The notes below the pieces were generated by a model. The model saw only the letters and a list, made by a program, of their open reading frames with translations. It was not told where the DNA came from and made no database searches. Positions 1 to 10,262 of a DNA stretch of 64,000 nt are shown here, piece by piece; position 1 is the first letter of the stretch, and each line of letters begins with the position of its first letter. The translations under genes and the position numbers were made by a program. Location: positions 60,636,179 to 60,700,178 of the forward strand of contig JAKCOZ010000003.1 of assembly GCA_022605955.1 (NCBI GenBank). The letters run 5' to 3'. This DNA is from Rallus limicola (Eukaryota > Chordata > Aves > Gruiformes > Rallidae).

Positions 1-125
1 CAGTTCCTACGGCTCATGCAGTGGTGTGGGAGGGACAGGGGACAGCAGCAAGTGGGCTGAGCACAGAAATTTGTGAGGGCTGTGTTGCCAGTGCCCCAAC
101 TGCTAATGGGAAGTGACCCTTGCAG

Positions 126-2684
126 GCTGAAGAGCGGTATGTGAAGACAGTGCGCTGGAAGACCCGGAACAAGCAGCCAGCCCAGGAGAGTCGGAACAAG
201 CAGCCAGCCCAGGAGCGTCGGAACAAGAGTCGGAACAAGCAGCCAGCCCAGGAGCGTCGGAACAAGCAGCCAGCCCAGGAGCGTCGGAACAAGCAGCCAG
301 CCCAGGAGAGTCGGAACAAGCAGCCAGCCCAGGAGCGTCGGAACAAGCAGCCAGCCCAGGAGAGTCGGAACAAGCAGCCAGCCCAGGAGAGTCGTCCTCG
401 TCGTCGTCGCAGGAAGAAGAGCTACCTGGAAGACCTGGAACACAGGTACAGGCATGTCACCCAGTGCTGAGGGGACACATTCTTCTGAGGAACCTTGGCA
501 GAATGATGATGCCACAAAGTCATAGTTTCAATTAAAGCTTTATTTTCTTAAGATTAATACAACACAGAATTTATCATTAGAATTGCATATGATGTCTGCA
601 GACAGATCAATGTAGTACAACCTGTAAGCAGCATAATACAGAATTTGTACTACAGCTTAACTTAAAACTTCTAATCACCTTGATCCTAATACAATTTAAC
701 TTAACATTTCTAATCACCTGGACCCCCTGCCGAGTGGGTCAGGTTTTGATACATAGTTTACCATTTTAATATAACGATAATATTCTAGAGTAAAAAATTG
801 TACAAAGGAATACGAGGCATTGCTTGTTCATGGGAGGAGACATGATGGTGGTGGCGTCCCTGGTGAGGGCCCTGCACCTCACTGTCCAGTGTCAGCTATG
901 GTCCGGGTTCTCCCTTAGGGCTTCTAGCTGCTTGATTCCATGGACAGTACTGTATGTGCTGTTATGCTTCCCTGTTCTGTGGCAGGGTCATCAACAATAT
1001 TGGGCTGGCTGGGTGCCTGGGAGCTTCAAGGATGGTGAAGAAGGGATTAAGCAGTCTGGTGTCCCAGAAACCTTGAGTCTGGTAGTGGGGGAAAGGAGAA
1101 ATCTGTTTGGCTTGTCTGCTTGGAGCACAGGACCTTCAGGGATTGATAATGAGGGGAAGGCAATGAATACATGACCGGCTCGGTCACAAAGAACGGCAGC
1201 CTGCCTGACAACACGGCACTGGCCGTGCTAACCGCATCCCCCAGGGTCAGGAGCAGGGGGAACAGTCACAAGCAGCTGTACTGCTGCTGGTATCTTTCCA
1301 CCCTGGGCAGAAAGTGAGCGTGATCCTGTGGAACAGCAGCTCTCCTCGGGGCTCAGAAGCCTAGGCCATAGCCTGCACTGCTCTCCTACACTTGGAGATG
1401 TAAGACTTAAGACGCCCAGAGGTTGCTCTGTTCAAGTCAGCTGCTAGCCTGCTAGGTCCAGTGCGTTCTCCAAGTCAGGCTAGTCTGCAATGCAGCCTGA
1501 CATTGTGGATCTGCAGGGCAGGTGTGCTACTAGAAGCAAGCATCCCTAGGGATTAGTCTGGTGATTCTCTGCAGGACTGGGTAGGGCTCACCCCTTCCCA
1601 AAACTGATGCAAGATGTCACTCTCTGGGCTTCGCTCCAGCCGGTGCTAGGTAGACCCCAGGAGTAGTAGTAACTGTCCCTGGCACCCAGAGGTGGTAGAG
1701 GATTACCTGAGGATACCCTCCAGTGAAGTCTCCTTAGCTGACTAAGAAAATCCTCCCTCTCCCCTTCTCTCTCTTTTTTTTTTTTTTTTTTTCTGTCCCT
1801 GTGCTGGTCATTTTTCCTGGGAAGGATGGCAGCCTGCATGGCTCAGAACCACAAGTTGGAGAAGAAAGTGCGGGTCTTGCAGAAGCGGAACATGTGAGTT
1901 TCTCCTTGTTGGACACATGAGAGGAGATGTGGTGGGGAAGGTTGTTCCTCTTCTTGGGATTGTGATCTGTCCCTGGCTGCAAAGGGGGAGGAGGTGAGCG
2001 TGCAGATCTTGGTTCAGCTGCCTTGTTAACCTGTGTCGACTCCTCTCTTGCAGGTCACTGCTGAAGCAGGTGGAGAAGCTGCAGGCCTTGGGGAGGCAGT
2101 CCAACGCCAGAACTGCCACAGGAGAAAGCAGCAACAGTGTGAGCAGCTTTAGCACCAGCACCAATGAAGGGGATGCTGCTGTTCTTATAAGTTTGGGAGA
2201 AAGGAGTTTATTGTGGCTGGTGAGGCCTGTCGATGCCCTTTGCTAAGGTCTTTGTCAATCTTTCTGCTTCCAGGTCATGGTTCTGTCCTTCTACTTCATT
2301 CTCTCTCCCAGCGTCCCCTCGTCTGGGAGCCAGGAGACACTGGTGAAGATCAGGGGTGAGTGTCTAGATCCTATCCCTGCTGGAACACAAGCTGTGCTTG
2401 GGCCTGGCAGCTGTTCGGCCTCCTCTCTCCACCTCCCCTGGGAGGAGGACACCCAAGCGGAATAGTTTGTTCCCTTCTTGTGGTCTCTGTGTTGGTCAGT
2501 CCTCAGAGCAGGATGGTGATAGGCTGGGGATGACAGGGCTGGCTCTACCTCTCTTGCAGTGCAATCACGGCAGATCCGCAAGCTCCCAAACCAAGCAGCA
2601 CCTGCTGTGCAGGAAGCCATGGTGGAGGGATGCAGCCTGGAGCCCCATAACCTCTCGCTGCTGGGCAGCCTCAATCAGCCATAG
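126..2684 (+). CDS. CREB3: CREB3-like bZIP transcription factor, 3' part (5' exons outside window)
   Basis: Five exons splice in frame: 126-445, 1825-1893, 2054-2138, 2274-2355 and 2560-2684. All introns are GT-AG. The family are ER-membrane-anchored transcription factors released by proteolysis. Exon 1 encodes the basic region (RNKQPAQES type), expanded by tandem repeats, then an RRRRRKKSYLEDLEHR stretch. Exons 2 and 3 give the leucine zipper (MAACMAQNHKLEKKV, then KRNMSLLKQVEKLQAL). Exon 4 encodes a short hydrophobic segment (VMVLSFYFILSPSVP) in place of the usual longer membrane helix. The last exon reads SRQIRKLPNQ and stops at TAG 2682-2684. The same frame stays open for 42 more codons in family-like sequence, so the stop may be a mutation. 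The usual arginine after KTVR is a tryptophan. It could be a decaying or lineage-specific CREB3. The downstream neighbour in mammals, GBA2, lies at the other end of the window. Confidence 0.8.
165..392 (+). repeat. 27-bp in-frame tandem repeat inside the bZIP basic region
   Basis: Eight full copies and one 12-bp partial copy of a 27-bp unit encode RNKQPAQES or RNKQPAQER. The partial unit (RNKS) lies after the second full copy. All copies keep the reading frame of the CREB3-like exon, and the unit is the DNA-contacting core of the basic region. Confidence 0.95.
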
Positions 2685-2810
2685 AAAGAGGAGCAGAGTC
2701 CACCCAACCCTAATCCCAGGCCTTCTTTCAACAGCAACTCATTCTTTGACCCTCCTGTGGTACTGGGCTCTGAGCTGGGCCCTCCTGACCCTCAGGAGCA
2801 CTGCTTCTGA
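2685..2810 (+). other. Open frame downstream of the CREB3 stop
   Basis: Directly after TAG 2682-2684 the same frame continues for 42 codons to TGA 2808-2810. It is rich in Pro, Ser and Asn (for example QSPPNPNPRPSFNSNS), as expected for the luminal tail of this family. This suggests the upstream stop truncates an ancestral tail. Confidence 0.6.
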
Positions 2811-5800
2811 AGTGACCCTTTGTAGGCAGCAGTGTTGGAGCTTGGAATGCAGGGAGGCAGGAGTGGGTGGAACACAGTGTCATCCAGCAGCACCATGCTG
2901 ATGAGATGCAAACACCAGAGTCTCTTGCTTCTTGAGGTAACATGGGATACCCTGCCAGGCAGGGCCACACAGACCTACATTAACACATTGTCTATCAAAG
3001 CCAATTTTGAAAGCTTCCATTGTCCTGTCCTCTTATTCTTGCAGTATTGCCGGATTCCTAGGTGTGAGGCAGGAAGCTGACCCTCAGTGCCCTTACAGGG
3101 AGTTGCTCCTGCCATTGTAACTTACTCTGTCTGTCACCGGCTGCTGTTTGTTTTCAAGCTGTGGGCACAGCTCCTGGCCTAGTTCCTCCCAAGCCATGTG
3201 CTGTTTCCCATTTGTGGGGCCTGAGCCCTTTATCTGCCACATCCCTGGGAGTGAGGTTTCTGGGTCTTGGGGAGAAGGCATGCCTCAAACCACGCTGATG
3301 AGGCATGGAGCCGCTTGCTCTTCTGAAGGCTTTCCTGGCCACAGGACAGTACACAGGAGTAGTATCTTTCCTAGAGTGCAGCGTAGTGGTACCTGTTGAG
3401 CATCTCTCTTTATCCTACTTAAGCATTTTTCGTAGAGTCATGTAGAATAGTCGGAGAGAACCTTTAAAGGTCATTTAGTCCAACCTCCTACAACGAGCAG
3501 ATACATCTATAACTATATTAGGATAATACTTACTCATTTCCTCATTAATAACATGAATAAATACTGACGGTGTGTGACCATTGTCCTCAGTGGTTGTTTT
3601 GGTGAGGGGAACCCTGAGCGGGGCTGGGAGGTGGCCACCCTTTTGCAGCCCGGTGAAGGGGAACGTGAGCTGCCTTTCCTTCCCGTGGCTGCGGCTCTGC
3701 AGAGGGGCTCGGTGAGGCACAACACAGCACACATTTGCCGTGTGGTTGCTCTGCTCTCACCCACCCCCCCTCCCTCCACATCAAGGGTGCAAAAACACTC
3801 TCGAACCTCCTTCAGCAACGCGTGGATGGTGCGAGCACCCAGCGCCCGCCGCCGGCGACCAGCGCGCAGCCCAGGCACTGCGGAAGCCAGCAGCTTCCCC
3901 GGTAGGAAGCACGAGGAGCCGGTGTCTGCCCTCACCGCTGCTTTCGTAACGGGGAGCTGCACAATCGCAGGAAGCGGAGCAAAGGCAGGGAGGGTGGTGC
4001 AACAGCCCCATCCCCTTTACCAGGGGCCGCGGAGAGGGCCCTGCCTATGGGGTGGATGCTGAGGTTGGTTGGGGTCACTAGCAGACCCTGAGATCGGGCT
4101 GTGGGGCCTATCAGGGTGTTTGGAGGGGAGTTGGGGGGAGGGGGTTTGGTGGGAGCCCAGAGAGGTGATGGGGTGTAGGCAGCGCTGCGCTTGCAACCAA
4201 CCTAGGAGTAAAGGGCGCTTGTGCCGGTGAGGGAGGTACAAAACTGAACGATGTGCCTCTCTGCCTGGGAGGAGAGATGGTGGAGTGTCTCACCCAAGGG
4301 CCCTGCCTCAGCACAGGGAGCATCACGCTGGTGACAGCATCAGGCCAGAGCTCTGCACTGGGGAACCACCGTATCTTCTTCCCCAGGAGCTGTGGGTGGC
4401 AGCAGGAAGGTCAGGGACTCCATCCCCACTTTCGTTTCATCTTTTTTTTTCAGTTCAAGGGCAGAGTGTACAGAGCTACTGATGTCACTTGAGTCCCTGG
4501 CCCCGGCACTGATCAGAATGAAACAGGGTGGTGTTGCCAGCCAAGCAGGGCAGTTGCTGGAGCTGGTTTATTGGGCCAGGGGTAATGGGGTCAGTCAGCC
4601 CCATGCTCCACAGTGGTCTGGCTTGCTTGGCTGAGCATCAGGAGTGGAGATACCTCTGTGAGAATGGGCAGGGAGCAAGGTGAGCACAGCAGGGTCTGCA
4701 TCAAAGGCAGCCACATGCATGCTCCTGCACATGCATGCTCCTGCTGCCAGGCGCTGCCTGCCGCAGCCAGCGTAGATCCTGGGTGCAGAAAGCTTGTGGC
4801 AGAGACTGGGATATGTCAGAGCCCAGAGCTGGTCCTGGTGTCGTGCTGGGGATGTGTCTGTGCTAGGAGGTTTTCAGCCTCATAGCCTGAGACAGCCTGT
4901 GCTGACCCAAGGCTGCTATTTTCATCACTTTCTGTGTTCTTGTGTCACCCCCACAGCAAACAGCTCTGAGATGGTGAGAGGAAGGAAGCCCAGCTTGGGC
5001 CTCACACCTGGGTTGAAGGGTGGCAATGATAAAAGGATAAAAATGCCCGGGGCGAGTCCTTTGGCCACGCAGGCTCGCACCTTGTTTTCATCAGGCAAGG
5101 GGAACACAGGATCCTGGCATTTCTGCTACCTACCTTCCTCCTCCTCCTCTCTGCAGACCCTCAGTGGCACCTATTCCCCTCTCAGGCCACACAGATCAGG
5201 GTGCAGGCCATGCTTGTGCCGGCGCTGGCCCCACACACACACAGCCCCACGCTCTGGCTTCGTTCAGCGTTACAGCCCCTGCCCTGCGCTTCCCACCACG
5301 TTCCCTCTGTTAATCCCCAGGCTGACCCATATCCCACACGTGTCCCAGGAGGTGCTTCCATCAGCGTTGTGGGAAGACCAGGAACATCAGCGTTGTTCCA
5401 CAGACCAGGAACATGAGCTATTTTGGGGCACGGTACTTTCCTCAGCCCCTCCCCAGCCCCTAAGTGCTGGGCAGGTGTTGCTGAATAAAAACACTCCCTT
5501 TTCTGCTGGGTGCAGCCTGTATTGAAAGTCTTGACAGTGTGAGATGAAATTTGCCTCCTGCTGCTCAGGAGAGCCTGGGATCTGTGGCTGGTACACAGCA
5601 CCTCCTGCTTTCGGCTTTGAAGGAATCAGTGTTTTCCTTTTTTTTTTTTTTTTGTTTCTTTGTTTGTGGAGGTTTTTTTAAGGAATAGGGTTTTTTTAAG
5701 GAATAGGGTTTTTTCGGTGCAGTATGAATTTCAGTCACTAGCAGAAATGAGGCATGCCTGGCTTTTCAAGGGAAGCCTAAACCCTGTGTCAGCACCCAGC

Positions 5801-6720
5801 CTATCTTTATCCACTAGCACCAGCTGCTGGATATTGGTGGAACTGGAAAAACTGGCAGAAACCTGAGTGCCTGCTTGAAAAAGCAACTGGAGGTAGAGAT
5901 GGAGTCACCACCTTCCCCAAACTCCTGCGACCAGACACCTAAGCCCCAGAGCTGCTGACCCCCACCCCTCACCATCCCACCTTCCTCCCCCCCCCCATCC
6001 CACCCACTCCCCCTCAAGGGAGCCAGTCGTGTGGGGACTGCTTTGTCAAGGCATCTGGGGCAGAAAGCAACGATACTGAACTGCCCAAAAAAATCCCCAG
6101 CTGGTGCCAGAGGCGTTCTTCCCTTCATCCCTTTCCCTGGCTGTGGGTCGTGGCTTGGCTGGACGCCCCCACGTATGTGCTGCTCGGGGGACATGGGGTC
6201 TCTCTTAGGACAGGCTGTTTGGGAGCTTTCCCCACCCCTGGGGCAGCTGGCAGCCAGCACCGCGGTGCATCCGCCAGGGCTGGGAACAGGAGGCTGCCGA
6301 CTCTGCAAAAGCCATTTGCAGCCCCCCCTCCACGCATTTGGGCGCCTGAGAAGCTTCCTCTGCGCTGCTTGCACAGGGAAGGCTCAGCCTGGAGCCTGCT
6401 TCCCAGCCTTGGGACATGCTGCCCATGGCGTCCCACCCAGCCTGTGACACATCCCACCGCCTGCACAAAGCCCATGTGGCACTGCACCCTTGGGGACCTT
6501 TGGGAGGGACCCTGAGGCACATGTTATCCTCATCTCTGTGGTGGGTTTGCATGCAAAGCGCTGCTGGGAGGGGATGTGCCAGCTCCCATGGCCAGGGACG
6601 CTGCTGCCCCTGGTGATGCTGCATGAAGCCTCCCCAGGGGAAGGTGGCTGTAGGCCAAGATAGACCTGGCAGGTTTGATGTGGGGCAGAAACCAGAGCCA
6701 AGTCCTGCATCCCCCACAGA
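2811..6720. other. Intergenic region, no gene recognised
   Basis: No recognisable protein domain was found. It holds a short CR1 relic near 3425-3540, a CpG-richer stretch around 3780-3960, an AATAAA hexamer near 5483, a poly-T tract near 5638-5652, and three short AGGAATAGGG-T repeats near 5680-5716. Several open frames of 100-240 codons lack family motifs or conservation evidence. Confidence 0.5.
3425..3540 (-). mobile_element. CR1 LINE 3'-end relic
   Basis: The stretch resembles the reverse complement of a CR1 3' terminus (agagtcatgtagaatag, then a tcatttagtccaacctcct-like core). It is strongly decayed and short. Confidence 0.5.
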
Positions 6721-6725
6721 AACCC

Positions 6726-6731
6726 TTTATT
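6726..6731 (-). promoter_or_regulatory. Polyadenylation signal of avidin-like gene 1
   Basis: TTTATT on the + strand is AATAAA on the - strand, about 170 bp beyond the stop codon of the gene at 6897-8356. Confidence 0.6.
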
Positions 6732-6896
6732 TTTGACCTGGTGCCCAGCCCCCACACTGGACTGAACTTTCCTGGAAAAGCCTGGATCCGTGGAGTGAGA
6801 GCTACTGAAATGGTGTGCGTCAGCATGGGCAGAGCCTGGCTGAGGGAAACATCATCTCCTTCCAGTCCTGGGCATCCTGGATTTCCCCACTCTCTG

Positions 6897-8356
6897 TTAT
6901 TTTATCCGGGTGAAAATGCTGGTCCCAATCCTGCAGGGAAACCCACGTCACTGTGGTTCACCCAGCCATGATCACGTCTGGAATGGTGGAGGGGAAACAC
7001 GACAGGGTGCCCTGTGCTCCCCTCTAGCTCTCTGGGTGCTGAGGAGAATCCTCTGGGCTCCCACACCCTGTAGTGGAGGCTGCACCATGCCAGCTGGGCT
7101 CAGACCCTCCCCTGGGGTGGCCCAGCCACCCTCCCTGGAGCACAGCCAGGATGCAGGGACTGTCCAGGTCACGAGGATACTCCTCAGCCTACTCCCGTCA
7201 CCGGTGACAAACCCATGCCACCCTCCCCATCCTGCCACGCCTTATCCCTAAGGATTTGTCCCTTCCTGCAGTGCAGTGTGCCGGTTGGCTTGTCACAGTG
7301 GTGGCCAGGGCCTGGCACTCACCGGGTGGCTTTCCAGTCCTCGGTGGGGCTGTCGGCCGCCTCTCGCAGCAGCCACAGGGCATGCAGTGTCTCGTCCCCA
7401 TTGGCTCCCACGTAGCACTGGCCCAGGAAGGCAGTCATCTGAGCTGTCTCTGAGTCTGGAAGGGTCGGAGCTGGCATGAATTCGGGTGGCAAGGCACAAA
7501 ACCACCCCCCTGGGTCCCACTGGCATCCCTACCACAGGGCGACAGCCCCCCTCCTGCCTACCTCGGTGCTGCCAGCGCACGGTGAAGGAGAAGGTGGGCT
7601 GCTGGACCAGCCCAGCGTCCTGCTGGAACCCCTCCAATGGCGAGGTGAGGATTTCGGGGTTGTTGGCCTCTGGCCCCGGCAGGTAGGAACCGGTGAATCT
7701 GCCATCCTTGCCGAGGACAGACACGACCATCCGGCAGCCGGTGTCACTCCGCCAGGACCCGGAGAGGACGCACTGCAAGGCCAGCACTGCGGCTTGGGGT
7801 GCCCAGACAAGGAGGCAGGGGGAGCATCCTGCTCCCTCCCCACCATCCTGGCCCTGCCCAGGGGCGGCTGCAGCACTGGGGATGCCCTGAGTGAAACTGG
7901 TGCCACCAGCAAACTCACCTTGGCACAGGTGTTGCAGCCACAGCACGGATTGCCCTCAGCCCTGCTGCTGCTCCGGGCCATTTCCTCCCACCACCCAGGG
8001 GACTGAGGGTTTTCCCCATGCTAAAGCAGAGGGTGCACTGCTTCCCCTTGCTTTGTGGGAAGCGGGGTTTGGGGCATGGCTCTGCTTGCCTGTCTCTCCA
8101 TGGGTTCCCACAGAGAGGAGCCCTTGCAGGAGTGATCCCTCCCTCGAAGCCTCTCCACAGCTCCCCCCAGCAGTGCATAGCGCTGATCCCACCAGTGCCA
8201 GCATCCCACTAGATCCCTGCTGAGCACCAGAGTCCCCCCAGCCCCAACCTTTGGTGTCTAACAGGATGCCACCTGTCCCCATACCTTCTTCTCTGCAGGG
8301 CTGGCACACACTGCCAGGGCCAGGGTGAGGAACAGGGTGAAAGTGCCGCTCCCCAT
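6897..8356 (-). CDS. Avidin-like protein 1 (divergent pocket), 4 exons, 149 aa
   Basis: The - strand exons are 8285-8356 (signal peptide MGSGTFTLFLTLALAVCA), 7562-7772, 7323-7455 and 6897-6930. They join with GT-AG introns and total 450 nt. The beta-barrel landmarks are present: first Cys (CVLSGSW), FTGSY, FSFTVRW, GQCY (second Cys), ALWLLR, EDWKATR and IFTRIK at the end. Compared with chicken avidin pocket positions, Asn12 is Ser, Leu14 is Thr, Ser16 is Cys, Thr35 is Pro and Asn118 is Ser. The loop after Trp70 is longer and lacks the KFSES-type sequence. Tyr33, Trp70, Trp97 and Trp110 equivalents remain. It is probably a secreted homotetramer of the avidin family, but biotin affinity may be reduced or the ligand changed. 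A TATA box lies 60 bp upstream of the start. Confidence 0.85.
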
Positions 8357-8415
8357 GGCCATGAGGCTGCTAAGTGCCCAGCACGGCTCCCTCCTAGCCC
8401 CACACGCCGACCCCC

Positions 8416-8421
8416 TTTATA
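8416..8421 (-). promoter_or_regulatory. TATA box of avidin-like gene 1
   Basis: CTATAAAGGG on the - strand, 60 bp upstream of the start codon at 8356. The surrounding sequence is shared with the promoter of the gene starting at 12024. Confidence 0.7.
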
Positions 8422-8516
8422 GGGCTGTAACTGGAGCCCCATAGGCAGTGTGGGCATTGGGCTGTCAGCCACGGGACAGGTGGCAGGGTGCCCAGGATGG
8501 GACAGGTGAGACGAGG

Positions 8517-8531
8517 AGGTCTGCATGACCT
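8517..8531. promoter_or_regulatory. Estrogen-response-element-like palindrome (avidin-like gene 1)
   Basis: AGGTCTGCATGACCT matches the nuclear-receptor palindrome AGGTCAnnnTGACCT at 11 of 12 informative bases. It lies about 100 bp upstream of the TATA box, inside a block conserved with the promoter of the paralog at 12024. Oviduct expression of avidin genes is known to be steroid-controlled in chicken. Function here is inferred. Confidence 0.55.
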
Positions 8532-8539
8532 GGGCAGCA

Positions 8540-9198
8540 CCGGAGGAATGTGGGACTGAGCATGACTGGGCAGACAGGCAGGGGTGCAAGCTTTTTTTAA
8601 GGTCCTTCTAGCCATCTGGAGAACACCAACTACCTTCCGTGGGAATCTGCCTCCTGTGCTTGCAGGCTGGACATGGCTGCCTGTTTGAAGACTTGACTGG
8701 AGGCTCCCTGCTCTCCTGACATCGCTGTCTGGCCTGAGTATCGCCCAAGGGGTGCCAGGCATCCACCCCTGGCTCAGCGCTGCACGGCTGGAAAGGCTTT
8801 CTCTGCCTTCTCCTTCAGCTCCAGCAGCATTTCCCCAGCTGTTGATTTTCCTGCTTTTACTTTTGCTTTTACAGGATTTGGAGGCAGAAGTGGCCACAGA
8901 GGGGCACTGGGGTCCAAGGGAGCGGGTTTGCTGAGCACACCCAGCATACCAACCAGCTTCACATTTACACCTCTTCCTTGTACCTGCTGCTAAGGGCTTT
9001 GGATGTACAAAACGGGGGCAGGCGTGGGGCTGCTGCAAATTAAGGTGGGGTTCAGCTGCATAAACACATGCTGTCCCCAGGGCTGCAGTGTGTGGGGCAT
9101 GGGATGGTGGCAGGGCTCCAGTGTGTGTGCTGGGGGTGGTGGAGTCCCACCCTGGGGCTGTACGGATCAATGCCCACCAATGAGCCCCTAGGACCCCA

Positions 9199-9229
<31 letters not shown>

Positions 9230-10190
9230 TGGTGCTGCTGCTGTTCAGCACTTCCCTTTCTGGCCCAGATGGCCCCCAAGGTTTGGGTGATTTGAAGCCA
9301 CCACCCCTCTCCTAACACAGCACTTCTTGTCTGTCACCTTATACAGTCCCAAACTCTCAGGCTTATCACGAGGTAGAGGGGGGGGTGAGAGGGGGGTGGC
9401 TGAGAAATCCCCCCAGGGTATCTCTTGCTTTTGCCCTGGATGCCTCGCTCCACCTCGCTCTGCCTGACGTGAGCTCCTGCCTTTCTGTGCTGTTTGGCAG
9501 GGACAAACTGACCTGGTTGAGGTGCCAGGGAGGTGGCAGCCACCACCCTACGTCATGGCAGCATGGACCAGCCTTGCTGGGGCCTGGCCAGGCCTGACGG
9601 ACTATCCAGCTAGAGCTCTGGCATCCCCAGGGCTGGGTTATATTTATAATGCTTCTGTGAGAGGATTCATCTTCACCAATGGACCTGCCAAAAACGTTGT
9701 GTTGAAATCTCTGAGTAATTTTGGCTGGTGTCCACGGCGGCAGACAGAGTGGCCCTGCTGAAACACAGAGAGGCAGGGAAGGGTAGAATCCTGGTGGGGT
9801 GGGATATGGTGGGACGGGGGCCTTCCCTATGCACATTGTAATTCCAGTACTGTGCAGCATGAAGGAAGAACTTTACTGAGACCTCACACCCAGTGATACC
9901 TTCACCTTCACCACCCAACCCTGCGGGGAGTTCTGGAGCTGGAAGGGTGCCTGTCAGGGATGGGTACAAAGTCACTGCTAGGAAGACAGCTGGATTCAGG
10001 ATACCACCAGCAAGCAGGCAGGGAGTGACAGTTCAGGGTGGGAGTTTGGACTAGGATGAGGTGGGAAACGAGTCCAGGAAGCTGGGTGGTGGCCCTGGCT
10101 TCTGCAGGGCTACCCATGGGGACAGAAGCTGCCTCAGAGGGAGAGCAAACACAGTTTTGAAAGAGACAACCACAGCTCACATAACTTTTA
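8540..10190. other. Intergenic region between avidin-like genes 1 and 2
   Basis: No gene recognised. It contains an interrupted CTG trinucleotide repeat at about 9198-9243 and otherwise unremarkable sequence. Confidence 0.5.
9198..9243 (+). repeat. Interrupted CTG/CAG trinucleotide repeat
   Basis: Runs of CTG interrupted by GTG triplets. No coding context is supported. Confidence 0.8.
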
Positions 10191-10192
10191 AT

Positions 10193-10198
10193 TTTATT
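10193..10198 (-). promoter_or_regulatory. Polyadenylation signal of avidin-like gene 2
   Basis: AATAAA on the - strand, 65 bp beyond the stop codon at 10263. Confidence 0.6.
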
Positions 10199-10262
10199 TT
10201 TTTTAATGTGAGAGGCTGTTTTTTCTTCCTTTGGGGGTCCAGGCTGCAGCTGGAGCATGCCA

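Noticed and set aside
14..373. Open frame opposite the CREB3 repeat encoding SWAGCLFR repeats
   Set aside because: It is the antisense shadow of the 27-bp repeat, whose sense frame matches the bZIP basic region.
3574..4062. 162-codon + strand open frame in CpG-richer DNA
   Set aside because: No family motif or splice context seen. It is probably a chance open frame.
4794..5525. 243-codon + strand open frame followed by AATAAA
   Set aside because: Composition is low in information, with no domain recognised. One polyadenylation hexamer is weak evidence.
7215..7270. Possible last exon of avidin-like gene 1 at the tgcactgcag acceptor
   Set aside because: The intron would be only about 56 bp, and the peptide does not match the family. 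The acceptor at 6931 gives IGTSIFTRIK, which does.
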